From the NCBI GenBank assembly GCA_000969725.1, contig JXSR01S007853.1: a DNA stretch of 22,194 bases. One strand, written 5' to 3'. The translations under genes were made by a program, and so were the position numbers. Shown here in pieces: positions 17,394 to 22,194 of this stretch (positions within the stretch are counted from its first letter, which is position 1; every line of letters begins with the position of its first letter). This DNA is from Ophiothrix spiculata. Its lineage: Eukaryota; Echinodermata; Ophiuroidea; Amphilepidida; Ophiotrichidae. The notes beneath the pieces were generated by a model, which worked only from the letters and a program-made list of their open reading frames with translations, was not told where the DNA came from and made no database searches.

Positions 17394-17860
17394 AGGGGCA
17401 ATTCATGATCCACTTTTCATCCTCAGGGTCACCTCCTTCATCCTTGACTGGTTTATGTTACAATCCCAAAAGCATTCTTTCAAAAACACTTGCAGTTTTT
17501 AAAAAAGTAAGAAAATGTGTCATTTTCTAATTACTGTCAGGGCCCCGACAATTATCAGAAAACGACATATTTTCTCACTTTTCTAAAAATTGGAAGGAAG
17601 CACAATTGAAATAATGGTTTGGGGATTGTAACATAAACCAGTCAAGGATTCTTACCAGCTAATCTCAATTTTGATAGAGGTGACATTGAGGATGAAAACT
17701 GTAGCCTATGGTGAATCTTAAAATGCTAAAAAGGCTTGTAACTTGAAAACAAATGGTCAAAATCGAGGGAAATTTTCAGGATACTTTTATATTGTACTCT
17801 TCTATATTTAGCTAGATAAGAGGTGGGGTTGTCATCACATCTGAATCTTGAATTGCACCT
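17394..17860 (+). mobile_element. TTAA-flanked 467-bp foldback MITE
   Basis: TTAA occurs at 17390-17393 and 17861-17864. The ends are AGGGGCAATTCATG and the complement of CTTGAATTGCACCT. The interior is a large foldback: a block with CTTGACTGGTTTATGTTACA near 17445 recurs inverted near 17625-17645. A central GTCAGGGCCCCGACA palindrome lies near 17537. A related copy follows at 18362. Confidence 0.75.
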
Positions 17861-17864
17861 TTAA

Positions 17865-18357
17865 AGCCATCAAATACATTTGCTAGAAAACCGGCAAGAG
17901 TGAGCCAAGAACTCAAGGGCTCTTATTTTCACTTGGATTTTTTCAGTTTGATTCAGAGCCCGGATTCAGAGAGTACCAGACTTAATTGGTATACACTAAA
18001 ATTGAACTTGTAATATTGAGAGCCCGAAACAAGAGCTACAACTAACTAAGCTTGGGCAGGAGTCCCTCTCTAGCCTATGTAAGATGGTAAGTCTGGTAGC
18101 TGCCCTTCTATTCTGCAGAGAGTCCCAGCCCATTTCGTTCAACATGCTCTGCATACTAATAGTTCTTAAGTAGTCATTTTGAACAAACCTAGCCTTGCAC
18201 TGAACTCGTGCCTCATATCCTATTCAAATTTCAATATTTTTTTTATATGACGTTCACATAGTGTGTTGGTATGATAGTGTATCAATGCATTTTTTTAAAT
18301 AAATTGATCTGATGACCCATGAATCACCACACGGTGTATTCTTACAGATACTGACTG
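17865..18357. other. No gene recognised
   Basis: Unique-looking spacer between related elements. No open frame or motif is worth calling. Confidence 0.35.
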
Positions 18358-18361
18358 TTAA

Positions 18362-18646
18362 AGGGGAAATTCATGATCCATTTTTCATCCTCAAGGTCAC
18401 CTCTATCAAAATTGAGATTATTAGCTGGTAAGAATCCTTGACTGGTTTATGTTACAATCCCCAAACCATTCTTTCAATTGTGCTTCCATTTTTTAGAAGA
18501 GTGAGAAAATGTGTCATTTTCAGGTTAATGCCGGGGGCCCAACAGTAATTACAACACAGGAGTCTATGTAGGGATTTTAAAATGCTAAAAAGCTTGTAAC
18601 TTGAAAACGAAAAGTTTTAGGGGAATTTAAACTTTTGATGTGAAGA
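18362..18646 (+). mobile_element. Truncated relative of the 17394 MITE
   Basis: It starts after TTAA (18358-18361) with AGGGGAAATTCATGATCC and shares CTTGACTGGTTTATGTTACA and AAAATGCTAAAAAGCTTGTA with the 17394 element. Its left half matches the inverted right arm of that element better (both have ATCAAAATTGAGATTA). No right terminal repeat is found before the next element begins at 18651. Confidence 0.65.
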
Positions 18647-18650
18647 TTAA

Positions 18651-19077
18651 AGGTGTAAGTTGCTATTTTATCATGAGTATAATTTACTTTCAACTGATTG
18701 ACCTTGACCTCTGGAATGCATTGTGTAAGGTTTCAACCTTAGCTTGTGTCTTGTTTTCTCTTGCGAGGCAAGAGAAAGTTAATGCAACCCTGGGGATGAG
18801 GCCGTTAAATGTAAAAAGAAATGAAAAAAAATATACCAATTATTTTACATTTTATCTCCAAAATTATAAAGAATTTTTGGATTTACAATCAGAAAAATAT
18901 GAGCTTTCATTTGGCATCAAAAATATACTACTTCGGGTTGAGTCCTGAGGATGAGAATGTGATCGGAAAGAATTTTTGGAATTACAATCAGAAAAATATG
19001 AGCTTTCATTTGGCATCAAAAAATATACTACTTCGGGTTGAGTCCTGGGGATAAGAATGTGATTGAAATCTACACCT
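18651..19077 (+). mobile_element. TTAAAGGTGTAAG MITE, copy B, with internal 99-bp duplication
   Basis: TTAA occurs at 18647-18650 and 19078-19081, with ends AGGTGTAAGTT and AAATCTACACCT. It is homologous to the inverted copy at 5450-5789. Inside, a unit beginning GAATTTTTGGA at 18871 repeats at 18970 with a 99-bp period and few differences. The open frames on both strands here follow the repeat and are not genes. Confidence 0.8.
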
Positions 19078-19081
19078 TTAA

Positions 19082-19734
19082 GGAAACAAAGATTAGGTGG
19101 AGACATGACTTGTCAATCCATATGATTTACATGAATATGGACTGACTGGGCTCCACTGACTCTATGGTTAACTTTGCCAATTACTTTTCATTTTTAAAAC
19201 AACTCACATCATCAAAAATATGGGAAATGTACTCTTGCACACCTTAGTGAATTGCTAAAGCCATGGGCCATGGTAGTCAAAGAGTATACCACCAAAACTT
19301 GTGAAAATGAATGATCATTTTAATGTAACCTAACACTATAAATTGTATAAATGCATGATCAAAGTGCACATTTTGACTTTTGTTTTCAATCAACAAACAC
19401 TTTTGTGGATGCTCATTAATATTGTTTACAATAAAACATAGAGTAATTTACAAAATAGGGGATGGAAAATACCAAAAAATTCACCTGCACTAAATTTAGC
19501 AGGTGAGATTATATATACATATTGAAAGAACTGTTCAACCGTCAATTGCTGCCGTTTTGGCCTTTGGGAGCGAGTATCAATATTTTAAAGGGCAAATTTT
19601 GGCTCTCCTCGGTTTTGTATCGCTCGATGTGCAAACTTAGTAAATATATAGAGGAGAATTGGTACAATGATAAATTAAGCCCTTCCTGATATAAACAGAG
19701 AACATGTCTTCTACCCGGTCTTACTAAGTGTGCC
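19082..19734. other. No gene recognised
   Basis: AT-rich. A small hairpin with CACCTGC/GCAGGTG stems lies near 19482-19506. No other feature is supported. Confidence 0.4.
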
Positions 19735-19918
19735 TACAAATCAATCAATCAATGATACAAGTAATTGCATAACATGCATACCCCATGAAGGAGTCTATTC
19801 GTACAGGGGACCCACGGCTTTACGTGACTGTCCGAAGTAGAGTAAAGTTTCTTGCCCAAGGAAACAAGGAGATGAAAACCGCCCGGCCCAGGGTTCGAAC
19901 CCACAATCTTAGGAGTGA
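19735..19918 (-). repeat. 5'-truncated tRNA-derived SINE
   Basis: Read on the minus strand it begins near 19918 and soon has the B-box-like GGGTTCGAACCC (19892-19903). It then has CTTGGGCAAGAAACTTTACT, a body with GCCGTGGGTCCC, and ends in an ATTGATTGATTG tail (19740-19755). Pol III core plus body plus short tandem tail is SINE architecture. The A box is missing, probably lost at the junction with the foldback starting at 19919. Confidence 0.65.
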
Positions 19919-21040
19919 TTTTTCAGTTTGCCTTGTCAACAGTTTCTTTGGATTGCACTTGACCTATCTCAACTTGAAATGACAAATTTTTGGTTATGGG
20001 TCAAAGAAAAAAGTGTGCTGCACCCTAGTGTCAGTGTGTTGTCATAGTAAATTTCTGTGTATTTGAGAAGAAAATGCTTTGAATCTAAAAACCTTTTGCA
20101 TTGTGAAGCAATCTTAATGTCTTAATATGTGTACCGCCGCGGCAAAAGGGTCCAGTTGTCGACTCCTACATGTTGCTCATTGTAGCATATCTGATGTATA
20201 CAAATACCATACATTAGATATGCTACAAGGAGCAACAAGTACGAGCCGACAACTGGACCCTTTTGCCGCGGCGGTACACATATGTAAATAAGGTACGGTA
20301 TAAAGTCCATTTTTAATTTAAATTTTTTTTAATGACAATTAGATATTTCATCTTCGTAAACATGGATGTTTTCCTTCAAAATTGTGTGTGAGGACGCTTT
20401 TAATGATTATGCGCAAAAGAAAATGCTTATATTGCTAATTTTAAGGTAACAGTTGCCAAGGCAGTATCATGTTTGATCTGCTCCCAAAATTGCTCACTAT
20501 CTAATTCAGTTTGTCAGTTAGACTTGTTTAAAATGAAGCGTCAATAATAATCCTATGTAAAAGCACAAGGGTCAACACATTTGAACTTTTCCCTGTACAA
20601 ATGTATAGGAACATTGAAATATGTTCAAATGGGTACTACGATCAAACTAATACAAGGCTCAAATTTCTTGGGTACCGTAAATGAAACATCAGAGTAGCGT
20701 AACATCTGCATACTTAATTCAAAGTTGCATAAATTGCCCATTTTACAAAAGCGCCCTGCCCTCGCTTGATTTTGACCAAAAACATCAATTTTCAGGAATA
20801 CGAAATGACTAGGGTTTACAAAAACTTTATATTTGTGTGTAAATATTGCCCCATTAACAAACCAAAAAAAATAATAGGAATTGAGAATTAAATAACACTT
20901 TTTGTAAAATAAACAAAGAATTTCACTAAAATGAGACACACTTTTTTCTTTGACCCGATTATTTTTTTTTACCATTTCATGTTGAGATAGATCAGTTGTA
21001 CATTGCATAAAAACTGTTGACAGAAAGAAATTCTGAAAAA
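19919..21040. mobile_element. 1.1-kb long-armed foldback element
   Basis: Arms of about 100 bp (19919-20019 and 20934-21037) are inverted copies sharing TTGTCAACAGTTTCTTT/ACTGTTGACAG, TATCTCAAC/GTTGAGATA and GGGTCAAAGAAAAAAGTGTG. The minus-strand frame of 149 codons (20625-21074) overlaps one arm, is rich in Phe and Ser from AT-rich DNA, and has no motif, so I do not call it a gene. A separate hairpin is nested at 20125-20283. Confidence 0.65.
20125..20283. mobile_element. Near-perfect 159-bp hairpin with 75-bp arms
   Basis: The arms 20125-20199 and 20209-20283 match at 70 of 75 bases around a 9-bp centre. The outer 37 bases of each arm, including CCGCCGCGGCAAAAGGGTCC, are identical. The ends are GC-rich against an AT-rich background. 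It looks like a recently inserted foldback MITE or a structured RNA source. The 62-codon frame inside is an artefact of the palindrome. Confidence 0.85.
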
Positions 21041-21093
21041 AAAAAAAACAATTTTGACTTAGTATAGCCAACACCTAAGTCTGCAAACTAGTT

Positions 21094-21239
21094 AGAATAA
21101 AAGATAAGATTTATTGTTTTGCCTGTCATCTATCGTCTCATCCATTATGAGACGATAGATGACAGGCAAAAATACATATAACGTACGCCCATTCACTATG
21201 AGATGATAGATGACAGGCAAAAAATGTATCTTTTATTCT
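21094..21239. mobile_element. 146-bp foldback with a third internal arm copy
   Basis: The outer arms start AGAATAAAAGATA (21094-21106) and end TATCTTTTATTCT (21227-21239). A 25-bp arm TTTTGCCTGTCATCTATCGT (continuing CTCAT) at 21117-21141 pairs perfectly with 21147-21171 across a 5-base loop, and again, with one change, with 21198-21222. Non-coding. Confidence 0.85.
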
Positions 21240-21483
21240 CATTGGTCAAAAATTTGAGACATTTTAAGATCAAGAATGAAGTCAATTATTTGCCAAATTT
21301 AAGGCAATATATAGGCATCATTACTGGAAAAACGTACACCCCTATTCATGCATAAAACATTCCAATTTATGTAGGCCTAATGAATTGCGCGTCAGATGAG
21401 TACGTATGTCTATAGATATATCTACATCGTGCCAATTTTCAACTAGCCAGTCCACTGTGTATATATGCTAATGCACTGTCAAA
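21240..21483. other. No gene recognised
   Basis: Short AT-rich spacer with one TAGGCCTA word near 21373. Confidence 0.35.
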
Positions 21484-22194
21484 TATTTCATTTCATTTTA
21501 TTCAGTACTCTTAAAAATACAAGTAATAGACATTCAAATGGTAATAAATACAATAGATAGAATATTGCACATACACATTATTTACACAAAGAAGATCTAT
21601 TGTACATGGAGCTGCAAGAGTATTGTTAATATGAGATAATGGAAAACAACCAGGAGTACCAAGGATAGCCCAAAAAGCCTTAAAAAAAAGGCTTAATTCC
21701 ATTGGGGTCCTTAAGCAAGATTGAACAAGCAAACAAAACAAACATGAAAATTTAGGCAGCAGAAACATGCAGTTTGGATACCAAAAAAGTGAACAAACGA
21801 AAACAATTTGAAATAATGATGGCTTGATTTTCTCTGATATCCAAAACCAATTTATTAGAAGTCAGCCATTCCTTCAATTTATTGATGCTAACCAACCTGG
21901 TTATTACATTGATACCAATGCAAACCAATTTTTGTACAATTTTACTGGTATCAAAACCATCAATCATCATGATCATGCAAACAATTTTGATAACAATTTT
22001 GATTATGTTTCAACTCAAAATGTTGATTATAACGGGTATTTCCATGTCAACACTTGGCACTCGATATCATTTAATGAAAGTGCAATTTCCATGATTTTGG
22101 CTAAACAAACTGTGTTACGTGCCGCACACACTAAGCGCACTTTGAGTATTGTCAAGAGTGCACCAAATTATATTGACAATAATGCCAAACTTGT
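21484..22194 (-). mobile_element. Probable decayed 3' part of a non-LTR retrotransposon
   Basis: On the minus strand the segment 21752-21976 reads NKLKEWLTSNKLVLDI, close to the W...NKL.LN motif that follows the catalytic box in non-LTR reverse transcriptases. About 30 residues before NKL is GFDT, where families usually have ADDT, so the active site would be lost. Stops interrupt the upstream frame. The 3' end carries AATAAA (21497-21502) within an AATAAAATGAAATGAAAT-type tail (21486-21502), typical of such elements. The right side runs off the window. It could instead be chance resemblance; a plus-strand frame is also open here. Confidence 0.45.

Noticed and set aside
18640..19106. Open frames on both strands with repeated FHLASK- or MPNESSYFSDC-like peptides
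   Set aside because: They are produced by the 99-bp duplication inside a MITE, with matching frames on both strands.
20131..20280. Intrinsic transcription terminator
   Set aside because: The stem is 75 bp, lies in a eukaryotic repeat context and has no gene upstream; a foldback element explains it better.
20625..21074. 149-codon minus-strand open frame
   Set aside because: It overlaps a foldback arm and T-rich runs, and has no motif and an AT-driven composition. Chance is more likely than a gene.
21094..21239. CRISPR-like repeat-spacer array, because three 25-bp copies occur
   Set aside because: Two of the copies are in inverted orientation to the first, spacing is irregular, and the setting is eukaryotic.

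Overview
The window looks like AT-rich nuclear DNA from an invertebrate animal, most likely a marine deuterostome such as an echinoderm or a relative. I infer this from four things: a C2H2 zinc-finger gene carried on one very large exon, many short inverted-repeat transposon remnants, tRNA-derived SINE-like pieces, and frequent TAGGCCTA-type words. The species cannot be fixed from the sequence alone. There are no bacterial-style operons, ribosomal RNA genes, CRISPR arrays or convincing functional tRNA genes.

Only one gene is strongly supported. It is an 1144-residue multi-zinc-finger protein on the minus strand (9108-12542) with about 21 finger units. Its last 16 fingers form two duplicated eight-finger blocks. 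Many of the linkers between fingers are arrays of a roughly 14-residue repeat, and the N-terminus has its own 23-residue repeat. A clear splice acceptor lies about 100 bases upstream of the first usable ATG. The short stretch between them appears to carry a further repeat unit in a different frame.

The rest is mostly a graveyard of non-autonomous elements. From 1 to 9 kb: a 130-bp tandem duplication, a weak foldback, an AGGCCT-ended element with a 28-A run, and a run of TTAA-bounded miniature inverted-repeat elements. One of those sits inside a larger long-armed foldback (5.8-7.1 kb). A TA-flanked 552-bp element and a 290-bp foldback follow, the latter directly downstream of the gene. From 12.8 to 16 kb: a 704-bp element with a GTA target duplication, a second inverted copy of the AGGCCT element, a tandem SINE-like pair, a three-copy palindrome and a possible decayed coding fragment. 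From 16.1 to 19.1 kb: four more TTAA-type elements. From 19.7 to 21.3 kb: a 5'-truncated SINE, a 1.1-kb long-armed foldback with a near-perfect 159-bp hairpin inside it, and a three-armed foldback. The right edge appears to be the decayed 3' part of a non-LTR retrotransposon on the minus strand.

No genes work together here. The main biological content is the zinc-finger gene embedded in a dense and partly nested cluster of inverted-repeat elements, several of them members of shared families in opposite orientation on either side of the gene.
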